From assembly GCA_035691285.1 (NCBI GenBank), contig DASSJI010000273.1, forward strand, positions 1 through 46,193: 46,193 nt of DNA. The letters run 5' to 3'. The DNA comes from DATFEN01 sp035691285 (lineage in GTDB: Bacteria; Acidobacteriota; Vicinamibacteria; Fen-336). The position numbers were made by a program, and so were the translations under genes. Numbering within the stretch: the stretch's first letter is position 1; every line of letters begins with the position of its first letter. This document shows positions 10,878 to 19,178 of the stretch, piece after piece. The notes beneath the pieces are model-generated. The model saw only the letters and a list, made by a program, of their open reading frames with translations. It was not told where the DNA came from and ran no database searches.

Positions 10878-12191
10878 GTGCCAGCGCTGCTGCAGGCCTT
10901 CGAGCAGCGGGGCACCCGACTGCGCGTCTACGCCCTGCTGGCGCTCGGGTTCTTCCTGCTCGCCCTCGCCGGCACGCTGCGCCACGGCGAGTTCAACTTC
11001 ATCCACGCCGACGGCCGCGCCTACTACGTGTACCTCCCGTCGCTGATCCTGGACGGCGACCTCGACTTCCGAAACCAGATGGAGCTGTGGCGGGTCGGGT
11101 TCAACCCGCTCAGCCCCGAGAACCGGACGCCGACGGGCCTGGTCTTCAACAAGTACACGATCGGCCTTGCGCTCTCGCTCCTGCCCGCGTTCCTCGCCGG
11201 CCACGCCCTCGCCCTCGCGCTCCATGCGGTGTCGGGGAGCGCCTTCGTCGCTCCCGACGGCTTCTCGCCTCCCTACCAGTGCCTGGGCCTGGCCGCGATC
11301 CTGGCCTACGCCTTCGGCACCGTCGCCATTGCGGACGCGTGGCTCGTGGAGCGGTTCCGCGTGCCGGGCTGGTGCGCAGCGGCCGCCGTCGCGTCGTTCT
11401 GGGTGGGCTCGAACTACGCCTACTACTCGTTCCGCGAGCCGTTCATGGCCCATGTCGTGTCGGCCTTCTGGGTGACGTCGGCCGCCGCTCTCGCCGTGCG
11501 CCTCCACGAGCGCCTCTCGAGGGAGCTCGAGCCCGGTCTCGTGCTGCGTCTCGCCGCCGTCACGAGCATGGCCCTCGTGTGCCGGCCGTCCAACCTGGTC
11601 CTGGCGCCGTTCCTCGCGGGCGTCGTCCTCGAGGCGCGACGGACCGGCCAGCTCGGCAGGCTCGCCCGGGCCCTGCCCGCCGCGGCTCCGGGTCTGCTGC
11701 CGCTGGCGCTTCAGCTCCTGACCTGGCGCGCGATGAGCGGCGCCGCGCTCCTCGATCCTTATCCAGCGGAGGGTTTCACGAACTGGAACCGGCCGTATCT
11801 CCTTCACACCCTGTTCCACTCGCGCCACGGGCTCTTCTATTGGTCGCCGGTGCTCCTCCTGGCGGCGCTCGGCCTCGTTCTGCGCGTCCGCCGCGACGGC
11901 TTCACCGATCCGCTCCTTCGCGGCTACCTGGGCGCCTTCGTGCTGCTCTGGTACTTGAACAGCGCCTGGTACGCATGGTGGTTCGGCGAGTCCTTCGGCG
12001 GACGCGCCTTCCTCGAGCTGGCCGGCCTGTTCGTCGTCGGGCTCGGCCTCTGCCTGGATGCCGCCCGGGCCTCGGTCGCGGCCCTCGCCGGGGCCACGGC
12101 GTTCATGCTGCTGGGCGCCGTCTGGAACTGGCTGCTCGTCGCGCTCTGGGCCCTGGACCGCATCCGCAAGGGCTGGGACCCCTGGCGGTGA
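10878..12191 (+). CDS. Polytopic membrane protein, possible GT-C fold glycosyltransferase
   Basis: A 437-residue protein with about ten hydrophobic segments. After the first helix comes an extracytoplasmic loop HADGRAYYVYLPSLILDGDL (about 43-62), with acidic residues where GT-C enzymes keep their catalytic Asp. This, together with the neighbouring GT39-like gene, suggests a polyprenyl-sugar-dependent transferase or a related membrane protein, but I do not recognise a named family. Start GTG follows a TATAAT box so closely that the transcript may be leaderless; there is no Shine-Dalgarno. The stop is four bases from the converging end of the GH2 gene. Confidence 0.7.
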   Translation: MPALLQAFEQRGTRLRVYALLALGFFLLALAGTLRHGEFNFIHADGRAYYVYLPSLILDGDLDFRNQMELWRVGFNPLSPENRTPTGLVFNKYTIGLALSLLPAFLAGHALALALHAVSGSAFVAPDGFSPPYQCLGLAAILAYAFGTVAIADAWLVERFRVPGWCAAAAVASFWVGSNYAYYSFREPFMAHVVSAFWVTSAAALAVRLHERLSRELEPGLVLRLAAVTSMALVCRPSNLVLAPFLAGVVLEARRTGQLGRLARALPAAAPGLLPLALQLLTWRAMSGAALLDPYPAEGFTNWNRPYLLHTLFHSRHGLFYWSPVLLLAALGLVLRVRRDGFTDPLLRGYLGAFVLLWYLNSAWYAWWFGESFGGRAFLELAGLFVVGLGLCLDAARASVAALAGATAFMLLGAVWNWLLVALWALDRIRKGWDPWR

Positions 12192-12195
12192 TTCC

Positions 12196-14676
12196 CTACT
12201 TCACCAGCACGACGTAGTCGCGGGTCTCGGCCGGGATGCGAACGCGGTCGCCGGGCGCCACGTCCCGCGCGAAGACCTCGAAGGGAACGAGCCGCAGGCC
12301 GTCGTCGCGCCACTCGCCCCGGGCGTCGGACGCGGCAAACCCGGCCTCCAGCAGCGCCGCCGGCTTCGGCCCCCCGGAGCTCCGGAGCACGAGGACGCGG
12401 GCGGACGCGGCCGCCTCGAAGCGCAGCTCGGTGCGGTTCTCCGGCTTGCTCAGGCGGCGCGTCGCGATCCACGACGCCCCCCGCACGACCTCGGGCAGCG
12501 CGTCGAAGGTGTTGTCGGCCGTTCCGTCGAGGTCGTAGTAGAAGGGCCACTGTTCGCGGGCCGGGGCGTTGATGAAGTAGGCCCGGTTTCCGGGGTTCGA
12601 GGACGTGAGGCGCCGGATCGGCGCGCCCGGCTCGTCCGGCCAGGCGGCGCCTCCGGGCGCCGCGTACACGACCGCGCGATCCTCGTTGCCCTCTCCGTCG
12701 GCGAGCAAGAGCTCGTTGCGACCAATCCGCAGCGGCGTGCGCCAGTAGAAGACGTTGTCGATCCTCGTGCCGGTGCCACCCTGTCGAAATTCGCCGTTCC
12801 GCAGCGTCCCCCGCGCTTCCCCGTTCACGAACAAGGTCAGCGCCGGGCGGTTCGAGTAGGCCTTCACGCCGTTGGCTGGATCGCCACGTCGCAGGAAATA
12901 GGTCTGGCTCGTGACGTGGACGACCGGGGTGTCGGGGCGCAGGAAGGCCTTGTAGAGGAAGAACGCGTCCTTGCGCAGGCCGCCGCCTGTCAGGAGGCCT
13001 TTGGTGTTGAGGACGCCCTTGTACTTGTCGATGGGGAAGTCTCGGAGGACCCAGGTCAGGTAGAGCGGCACCTTCCCGGGCTGGCGGCGGAAGACCACTT
13101 GCGTCTGCACTTCGGCCAGGACCTGCCGATACTCCTCGGGCTCGAAGGCGTCCACCACGTGGCGTGCCTTGGCGTAGTCGGTGTGGTTCGAGACCACGGC
13201 GCCGCCGCCCGCCTCGGAGATGAAGCGCATGTCGAGAGCCTTGAACTCGAAGTCCCAGGGAGACGTGGCGTACCAGCCCGGATAACGGTTGTGCATCACG
13301 AAGCTCAGGTCGTCCTGCTTCCTGCGCAGCACGCCGGTGTTCGACGCATACGTGATGGCACGCAGGGGATCGCTCTCGCGCACGAGGCGGGCGTAACGGA
13401 AGACCTTGACGTAGCCGGCCTCGTTGCCGACCGACCACGCGACGATCGAGGGATGGTTGTAGTTCTGGAGCACCATCTCGCGGGTGATGGTCTCGCCGGT
13501 GGTGCCCGCGCTCTCCGTGGTGGTGTGGCCGTTCTCGGCGATCACCAGGATGCCCTTTCGGTCGGCGAGGCTGTACGCGAGGTCGGAGTGCGGGTAGTGC
13601 GCCAGGCGGATGGCGTTGACGCCCAGCTCGGCGAGCGCCTCGAAGTCCGCACGGATGTCGTCGTCGCTCACGGCCGCGAGGTTGCGCTCGCTCATTTGAT
13701 GCTTGCTCACCCCGCGCAGCAGGATCGGCCGGCCGTTGAGGAAGAACCCCTGGCCGTCCGCGCGGAAGTCGCGGAAGCCGATCTCCTGGACGACGCTGTC
13801 GGCCATCGCGCCGTCGCGGAGGAGCTCCACCTCGAAGCGGTACAGGTCCGGCGCGCCCGGCGCCCACAGCCGGGGCTTCGCGACCCGGCCCGCCAGGGCG
13901 ACCTCGCGGCGCTCGTTCGGCCCGGCCTCGTCGCGGGCTCGGAGGACGAGCGCTTCGCGGCCGCCAGGATCCAGGAGCCGCCCGCGCACCTCGTACCGGG
14001 CGCCCTGCGGCGCGGCGTTCCGCACGAGCACGCGGGCCTCGAGGCTCGCGCCTTCGGCGCTGACGTCGCGCGGCGTGACGAACACTCCCGGGGCCGCGTG
14101 GTCGGTGGGATCGACGTGGAGCGACCCGGTCTTCAGGAGGTGGACCATGCGGTGGACGCCGCCCCACACGCGGTAGAGCTGCCGCTTCGACGCGCCCGAG
14201 GGCAGGCAGTCGGCCGTGTCCTGGGGATCGTTCGAGACGCGCAGCGCGAGCAGGTTCTCCCCCTCGCGTGCGCTGCCCGTGGCGTCGAATACGAAGCGCG
14301 TGTAGGCGCCGCGATGCTGGCCCAGGTGCGTGCCATTGACGTAGACGTCCGCGACGACGGCGACGCCCTCGAAGTACAGATAGACGCGGCCCGCCAGGTC
14401 GGCCGCCTCGAGCCGGAAGCGCGTCCGGTACCACGCGGCCCGATGCGTGCGGGGATCCTGCTTCGCCCAGGTGTGCGGGATCGAGACCGCGGCCCAGCCT
14501 GCGTCGTCGTAGGAGGGCGCCTCGGCGCCGGCGAGGCCGGCCGCGGCCCGGAAGCGCCACCCTTCGTGGAGCTGGACCTGAGCACGGGTGGGCGGAGCCC
14601 CCGGGCCCGGCGCGGCTTCCTGGGATGCGTGGCAGCCGGAAAGCAGCAGGGCCAGGGCACAGAGAGAGCGCCGCAT
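12196..14676 (-). CDS. Glycoside hydrolase family 2 lipoprotein (beta-galactosidase-like)
   Basis: An 826-residue exported hydrolase. Residues 1-15 form a lipoprotein signal (MRRSLCALALLLSGC, C15 lipidated). A sugar-binding jelly roll (about 35-190), an immunoglobulin-like domain and a TIM barrel follow, with acid/base Glu in NHPSIVAWSVGNE (E419) and probable nucleophile Glu in RFISEAGGGA (E488). A C-terminal extension of about 250 residues resembles the carbohydrate-binding-like domains of secreted GH2 enzymes. The family includes galactosidases, glucuronidases and mannosidases, so the substrate is open. ATG at 14674-14676 is preferred; the upstream in-frame GTG lies inside a strong hairpin. 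No transporter or other glycosidase is next to it. Confidence 0.85.
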   Translation of the reverse strand: MRRSLCALALLLSGCHASQEAAPGPGAPPTRAQVQLHEGWRFRAAAGLAGAEAPSYDDAGWAAVSIPHTWAKQDPRTHRAAWYRTRFRLEAADLAGRVYLYFEGVAVVADVYVNGTHLGQHRGAYTRFVFDATGSAREGENLLALRVSNDPQDTADCLPSGASKRQLYRVWGGVHRMVHLLKTGSLHVDPTDHAAPGVFVTPRDVSAEGASLEARVLVRNAAPQGARYEVRGRLLDPGGREALVLRARDEAGPNERREVALAGRVAKPRLWAPGAPDLYRFEVELLRDGAMADSVVQEIGFRDFRADGQGFFLNGRPILLRGVSKHQMSERNLAAVSDDDIRADFEALAELGVNAIRLAHYPHSDLAYSLADRKGILVIAENGHTTTESAGTTGETITREMVLQNYNHPSIVAWSVGNEAGYVKVFRYARLVRESDPLRAITYASNTGVLRRKQDDLSFVMHNRYPGWYATSPWDFEFKALDMRFISEAGGGAVVSNHTDYAKARHVVDAFEPEEYRQVLAEVQTQVVFRRQPGKVPLYLTWVLRDFPIDKYKGVLNTKGLLTGGGLRKDAFFLYKAFLRPDTPVVHVTSQTYFLRRGDPANGVKAYSNRPALTLFVNGEARGTLRNGEFRQGGTGTRIDNVFYWRTPLRIGRNELLLADGEGNEDRAVVYAAPGGAAWPDEPGAPIRRLTSSNPGNRAYFINAPAREQWPFYYDLDGTADNTFDALPEVVRGASWIATRRLSKPENRTELRFEAAASARVLVLRSSGGPKPAALLEAGFAASDARGEWRDDGLRLVPFEVFARDVAPGDRVRIPAETRDYVVLVK

Positions 14677-14694
14677 CGAAGCCGCCGAGGTTAT

Positions 14695-14725
14695 CACGGC
14701 GTCCCGGCCGACCCGGGACGCCGTG
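14695..14725 (-). terminator. Perfect 13-bp stem-loop, probable terminator
   Basis: CACGGCGTCCCGG (14695-14707) pairs perfectly with 14713-14725 around a five-base loop. It lies between the stop of the secreted protein gene at 14737 and the GH2 start, so it can end transcription of the former. It has no T-tract on either strand, so termination may need other factors, or the stem may mainly protect the 3' end. Confidence 0.6.
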
Positions 14726-14736
14726 TCCAGGAGCCG

Positions 14737-15495
14737 CTACTTCCTGGCCGGCACGTAGCTGAGGTCGGCGCGATACTCCAACATCTGCGTGAAGACGCTG
14801 GCGACGCTGGAGTCGGACAGCTCCTGGCGCAAGCGGGCCGCGTCCTTGCCGAGCTGCTCCTCCAGCATGTCGGCAAAGCTCTTGCCCTCGGGCGGATTGA
14901 AGTCCGCGAACTTCTCGCGGGGCTGCGAGATCACCCAGGTCGGCCCGTCACCTCCGTTGAGCAGGGAGAAGACGAGCGAATAGCGGGGCCACTTCGCCTT
15001 GTCGGCGGCCTCCTTGGACTGCTTCAGAGCCTGCTCGAAGTCGTCGACCTTGCCGATCTTGAGGCGCAGGAAGACGAGGGAGTAGAGCGCCATGGGGGTG
15101 TTTCCCGGCGGCATGCGGCTCAGGTCGGTGCGCAGCCGGTAGTAGCTGGGCACGGCCGATTCGACGTAGGCGTCGTAGTTGAGCGCGGAGTCCGCCTGGT
15201 CCTCCTTCTGCCAGGCCGCCTCGGCGTCGAAGTCCTTCCAGTTGCGCTGGCCCGCGACCCGAAGGTAGTCGCCGGTGTTGGGGCCGCTCGTCACCACGTA
15301 CGTGTTGTGGGACATGGTGTCGCCCTTCTTCGCGTGGAAGGCGTTGTGCTTCTTCAGCCCGTCTTCGAACCTTGCCTCGGTGCCAGCCTTGACCTTCATG
15401 ACCACGACACGGCTGATGACAGGATCCTCGGCGAACGCGGGTGACACGGCCAGGCCCGCGGCCACGGCGAGACACGACAGCCGAACGCTGAACAT
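14737..15495 (-). CDS. Secreted protein with two alpha/beta (ferredoxin-like) repeats, unknown function
   Basis: A 252-residue exported protein with a clear signal peptide (1-22, cleavage after SPAFA). The mature part seems to hold two related units, about 26-95 and 136-205. Each begins with a strand such as VISRVVVMKVKAG or LYSLVFLRLKIG, continues with an amphipathic helix (RFEDGLKKHNAF / DFEQALKQSKEA), and then a strand with a Gly-rich turn (YVVTSGPNTGDYLRV / SLVFSLLNGGDGPTWVI). This looks like the dimeric alpha/beta-barrel fold, present twice in one chain. I do not know a function. It has its own consensus-like promoter and an AGGAGG Shine-Dalgarno four bases before the ATG, and a strong hairpin follows its stop. 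Confidence 0.8.
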   Translation of the reverse strand: MFSVRLSCLAVAAGLAVSPAFAEDPVISRVVVMKVKAGTEARFEDGLKKHNAFHAKKGDTMSHNTYVVTSGPNTGDYLRVAGQRNWKDFDAEAAWQKEDQADSALNYDAYVESAVPSYYRLRTDLSRMPPGNTPMALYSLVFLRLKIGKVDDFEQALKQSKEAADKAKWPRYSLVFSLLNGGDGPTWVISQPREKFADFNPPEGKSFADMLEEQLGKDAARLRQELSDSSVASVFTQMLEYRADLSYVPARK

Positions 15496-15533
15496 TGAGC
15501 CTCCTATGGGTTTTCTCTGGGACGGAACGGGCG

Positions 15534-15562
15534 ACTCTAGGTCCGATCCGAGAGGGAGTCAA
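15534..15562 (-). promoter_or_regulatory. Sigma-70 promoter for the secreted repeat protein
   Basis: On the minus strand TTGACT (15557-15562) and TAGAGT (15534-15539) are separated by 17 bases, close to consensus. The transcript start would be near 15527, giving a leader of about 30 bases that contains AGGAGG. It is one of the best promoters in the window. Confidence 0.7.
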
Positions 15563-15610
15563 ACCGGCGTTGCCCGAAGCGGGAGCTGTCGGTTAGCGGC
15601 CGGCCGCCGC

Positions 15611-16147
15611 TCACTTGACCGTGATCACCACGGCCTGGGTGAACGTGACCTCCACCCTGTCGCCGACCTTCACGTCGATCAGGCTCCTCTTGTCCTCGAC
15701 GCGGAGGCTCACCGTGCGGCCGTCCTCGGTCAGGACGGTCACCGACGGAACGGCCGCGTCGATGCCCTCGATCGTCACTGTCGCCGTTTGCTGTTGCGCG
15801 TAAGTCCCGCCCGGCCGAGGCCCCTTCCCCGAGACGAGCTTGGGGCCCGTCGGTGTGGCCGACGCGCTCGGCTGTCCCGGCTTGCGGATGGCGAAGACGG
15901 TCGATTCGTAGTAGCGGAAGGTCACAGTGTCGCCGACCTTCAGCTCGTCGAACCGCTTCACCTCCGGCCCACAGTAGATCGTCTTGGTCTGGCCGTACCT
16001 GTCCTTGAGCGTGACGAGGCGAACGGTCTTGTCGATCGCCTCGATCGTCGCGGTCAGCTCCACCGCACCCGTCTGCGTCACGGGCTCCTGGGCCAGGAGC
16101 GGACCGGAGCAGCCGAGCACGGAAAGCGCGAGCAACGCCTGTCTCAT
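15611..16147 (-). CDS. Secreted protein with two beta-rich (OB-like) repeats, unknown function
   Basis: A 178-residue protein with a signal peptide (1-20, ending PLLAQ). Two related units lie at about 30-86 and 121-177. Both begin with ATIEAID/VTIEGID, contain a VTLKDRYG or VTVLTEDG hairpin, a basic-acidic stretch and then LKVGDTVTF or VKVGDRVEV, and end in a strand with VFAI or VITV. They are joined by a Pro/Ser/Gly linker. The pattern resembles small OB- or SH3-like periplasmic domains; I do not recognise a function. GAGG lies six bases before the ATG. The gene is upstream of, and probably separate from, the secreted gene at 14737-15495. Confidence 0.78.
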   Translation of the reverse strand: MRQALLALSVLGCSGPLLAQEPVTQTGAVELTATIEAIDKTVRLVTLKDRYGQTKTIYCGPEVKRFDELKVGDTVTFRYYESTVFAIRKPGQPSASATPTGPKLVSGKGPRPGGTYAQQQTATVTIEGIDAAVPSVTVLTEDGRTVSLRVEDKRSLIDVKVGDRVEVTFTQAVVITVK

Positions 16148-16265
16148 CGATGGCCTCGCTTTTCGAAGCGGGTGGCTGGCGCCCGCTGACCGCAGAGCTT
16201 ATGCCTACCTCGCGCCGCGCGCATTGACCCTCGGTGACGGTCGGCGAGAGGATCAGAGGAGGCCC

Positions 16266-17600
16266 ATGAGCCCGCGTCGGCGGTGGTTCCGCTTCGCGCT
16301 CGCGCCGGCCATCGCCCTCGCCGCGGCGTGCGCCACGGGACTGCGTCGAACGCCGGCGGCGGTCGGCCTCGACCTCGACGGCGACGCCCGTGTCGACCAG
16401 ATCGAGACGACCGGCCCAGGCGGGAGCCGGCGGGTCGCGCGCGCCCCGGCGCCGGGATCGCGCCCGTCACGAACGGTCGTAATCGCGATCGACGCCGTCC
16501 CCTTCGCGGTCTTCGCGCGTCTGCAGCGCGAGGGCCTGTTCCGAGAGTTCTTCCCCGCCGCGCGCCTGATCGCGCCCTTCCCGTCGCTGACCAACGTGGG
16601 ATACACCGCGATCCTCAAGACCGGCCGCGGCCTCGGCTACGAGGACAAGTACTTCGACCCGGCGACGAACCGCGTCGGCGGCGGGGTCTTCGACCGGCTC
16701 CGGAACCGCTACAAGGCGGTCGCCCCCTTCCACGACGTGTTCGACTGGGAGCCTCCGCACCTGTGGGGCGTGTCGATCTACTACTTCCCGATGACCACCT
16801 CTCGCGCGGAGCTGCGGAGGATCGAGCAGATCCTCCACGCGAGCGACGACGACGAGCTTGTCCTCTACTTCGGCGGCACCGACGCGCTCGGGCACGTGCG
16901 CGGATGGAAGGGCTTCGACGAGTGCCTGCGACTGGTGGACCAGGTCGTCAGGGGCTTCCTGGCTGCGGGCGGAGCGGACCGTCGCGTCGTGCTCTTGTCG
17001 GACCACGGGACCACGGCCGTCCCGAGCCGGCAGTTCGACCTCGCTGCCGCGTTGAAGGCGGGCGGCTTCCGGCTGCGCTCCCGGCTCGAGCGGCCCGGCG
17101 ACGTCGTGGCCCCCGCCTATGGGCTCGTCGGCGCGATCCCCATCTACGTGCGCTGCGGCGAGGAGGCCGCGGTCGCCCGAGCGATCGCCCGCGCGCCGGC
17201 CGTGGACTTCGCAGCCTACCGGGAGGGTGGCCAGGTTCGGGCCGTGTCCGGCGACGGTCTGCCCGATCCTCTCGAGCGGCCGGAAGACCGCTACCCCGAC
17301 CTGCGGGCCCGCGTCGAGGAGGGCCTCCGGAGCCACGTCGTCCACCCGGCGAGCGTGATCGCCAGCCTGAAGGACGGCTGGCACTACGGCAGCGGCCTCT
17401 TCGACGCGCTCGCTGACATTAAGGGCACCCACGGCGGGGCCACGGCAGGCGCGAGCGTCGGCTTCGTGGCGTCGAACGTCGATCTGCTGCCCGACACCCT
17501 GCGCGCCGGAGAGGTCTATCCCTATCTCGGGCTGACCCGCGCACCGGAGCCCGAGGGGCCGTTCGTCGACCCGTGTGCAGCCGAGGACGGCAGCCGCTAG
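16266..17600 (+). CDS. Alkaline-phosphatase-superfamily lipoprotein
   Basis: A 444-residue exported protein of the phosphodiesterase/phosphatase superfamily. The signal ends in a lipobox LAAAC (C22). A calcium-loop-like DLDGDARVD (36-44) precedes the catalytic domain. Metal and nucleophile positions are recognisable: D76 in VVIAIDAVPF, T109 in PFPSLTNVGY as probable nucleophile, GGTDALGH, LLSDHGT and KGTHGG. This set fits nucleotide pyrophosphatase or phosphopentomutase-like enzymes; the substrate is unknown. AGGAGG stands three bases before the ATG, a strong ribosome-binding site. The gene is divergent from the secreted repeat protein at 15611-16147. Confidence 0.85.
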   Translation: MSPRRRWFRFALAPAIALAAACATGLRRTPAAVGLDLDGDARVDQIETTGPGGSRRVARAPAPGSRPSRTVVIAIDAVPFAVFARLQREGLFREFFPAARLIAPFPSLTNVGYTAILKTGRGLGYEDKYFDPATNRVGGGVFDRLRNRYKAVAPFHDVFDWEPPHLWGVSIYYFPMTTSRAELRRIEQILHASDDDELVLYFGGTDALGHVRGWKGFDECLRLVDQVVRGFLAAGGADRRVVLLSDHGTTAVPSRQFDLAAALKAGGFRLRSRLERPGDVVAPAYGLVGAIPIYVRCGEEAAVARAIARAPAVDFAAYREGGQVRAVSGDGLPDPLERPEDRYPDLRARVEEGLRSHVVHPASVIASLKDGWHYGSGLFDALADIKGTHGGATAGASVGFVASNVDLLPDTLRAGEVYPYLGLTRAPEPEGPFVDPCAAEDGSR

Positions 17601-17794
17601 GGATGCGCGATGCGGTCATGCAAGTGCGGTGCGGAATTGGGCGATCACGCCGGTCACGCGCGTCGCCTACCCCGTCGCGATCGCGTTGCGCCGGACCGCC
17701 AGGCTGAGGTGGCTTGATCGGCACCCTCGCGACTGGATCTGCCAACCTGCCCCAGGCTGTGGCAGGATCGCCGTGCCGAAGCGATGCCTCCTCG

Positions 17795-19048
17795 ATGCGC
17801 GCGGTGCTGAGCGTCGCAAGGGTCCTGCTCGCGCTGGCGCCGACAGGCGCGCCGGCCCGGAGCGACGGTGATGTAGCGCTGGTGGTGCGGCCGCGCTGGC
17901 TGCTCGAGGTCGAGAGCGGAGCACGGCACGAAGGTTGGGCGCTGCGCGTCGAAGGAAGCCAGATCGCCGCGATCGGGCCAGCGAACCGCGTCGCGGTGCC
18001 GCCCGGAGCCCGGTTGATCGAGCTCCCTGGCGCCACTCTCCTGCCGGGTTTGATCGACGTCCACGTGCATCTCACCTGGGACGACGGCCGCTCCGAAGCC
18101 ACGCGCGAGGCGGCTCGCGCGACGCTGGCTGCGGGGTTCACCACGGTGCGTAGCTGCGGCGCGCCCGAGGGAGCGGACCTCGTACTGCGCGACGCTGTCG
18201 AACGCGGAGAGATCGTGGGCCCGCGCATCGTCGCCGCCGCCGCGCCGCTCGGCGTCACCGGCGGCGTCTGCGCGCAGGTCTTTCCGGGCCACGGGGTCGT
18301 GTCGACCCAGCTCGAGGCCCTCGCGCACGTCAGGCGAATCGCCGAGGCGGGCGCCTCGTGGCTCAAGCTCTGCGCCGGCGGCGGCGTCCTGCCCGGAGCC
18401 GACGACGAGGCCGCGCTCGAGATGCCGAGCAGCATGCTCGCTGCGATCGTGGCGGAGGCGCACCGCCTCGGCCTGAGGGTCGCCGCCCACGCTCAGGGGC
18501 CGGTCGCGGTGAGCGCGGCCGTGCGGGCCGGGGTGGACTCGATCGAGCACGGCGGGCTGCTCGACGAGGCCGCCGCGGAGCTGATGATCGAGCGACGCGT
18601 CTTCCTGGTCCCGACCTACTACCGCCAGCGCTGGCGGCACGAGCGGACGCTGGCCAGAGGCGCCCCCGCCGCCGATCTCGAGCGCTCGGCCGCCGAAATG
18701 CGACGGGCACGTGAGCGTCAGCGCCGGGCGATCGCTCTCGGCGTGCAGGTGGCGATGGGAACCGACGCCACCGTCGTTCCTCACGGCCTCGGAGCGCGCG
18801 AGATCGGCGCGCTGACCGACCTCGGACTGTCGCCGCTCGAGGCGCTGCGGGCCGCGACTCTTCGCGCTTCGGACCTGCTGGGCTGGAAGGACCGCGTCGG
18901 CTCCCTCGCGCCGGGGCACTACGCCGACCTCGTCGCCGTCGATGGCGACCCGCTGGCGGAGATCGAGGTCCTGGAGCGCGTCGTCCTGGTGATCAAGGGC
19001 GGCATGATCGTGCGCGCTGGTCAGCGACCGCTCGAGGCCACGCCATAG
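17795..19048 (+). CDS. Exported amidohydrolase (imidazolonepropionase/prolidase-like)
   Basis: A 417-residue metal-dependent hydrolase of the amidohydrolase superfamily. The metal ligands are visible: HVH (H90, H92), the lysine likely to be carbamylated in WLKLCAGGG (K191), H232 in AAHAQGP, H252 in IEHGG and D324 in MGTDAT. The C-terminal GSLAPGHYADLVAVDGDPL strand is typical. Relatives act on Xaa-Pro dipeptides, imidazolones or similar cyclic amides; the substrate is not clear. The ATG gives a signal-like N-terminus (about 22 residues); a TTG 27 codons upstream would spoil it. A weak 8-bp stem with a long loop lies after the stop (19056-19093). Confidence 0.88.
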   Translation: MRAVLSVARVLLALAPTGAPARSDGDVALVVRPRWLLEVESGARHEGWALRVEGSQIAAIGPANRVAVPPGARLIELPGATLLPGLIDVHVHLTWDDGRSEATREAARATLAAGFTTVRSCGAPEGADLVLRDAVERGEIVGPRIVAAAAPLGVTGGVCAQVFPGHGVVSTQLEALAHVRRIAEAGASWLKLCAGGGVLPGADDEAALEMPSSMLAAIVAEAHRLGLRVAAHAQGPVAVSAAVRAGVDSIEHGGLLDEAAAELMIERRVFLVPTYYRQRWRHERTLARGAPAADLERSAAEMRRARERQRRAIALGVQVAMGTDATVVPHGLGAREIGALTDLGLSPLEALRAATLRASDLLGWKDRVGSLAPGHYADLVAVDGDPLAEIEVLERVVLVIKGGMIVRAGQRPLEATP

Positions 19049-19178
19049 ACGGCGTGCGGCTCGGCGACGGTCTTCAGCCCCCGCGCGAGCCGCCTGAGGC
19101 TTCTGCGTCGGCCATGGCGCACAATGCCCTGATGATGTCTCTCAGACGTCCACGAGGACCCCGAAACCGGAGCGGCCC

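Noticed and set aside
12058..15444. 1128-codon plus-strand open frame across the GH2 gene and the secreted protein gene.
   Set aside because: It crosses two real minus-strand genes and their hairpin and shows no recognisable family.
15596..15607. Palindrome GCGGCCGGCCGC as a terminator.
   Set aside because: It has no loop and no T-run and is short; palindromes of this kind are frequent at this base composition.
19056..19093. 8-bp stem with a 22-base loop after the amidohydrolase as a terminator.
   Set aside because: The loop is long and there is no T-run, so it is too weak to annotate as a separate feature.
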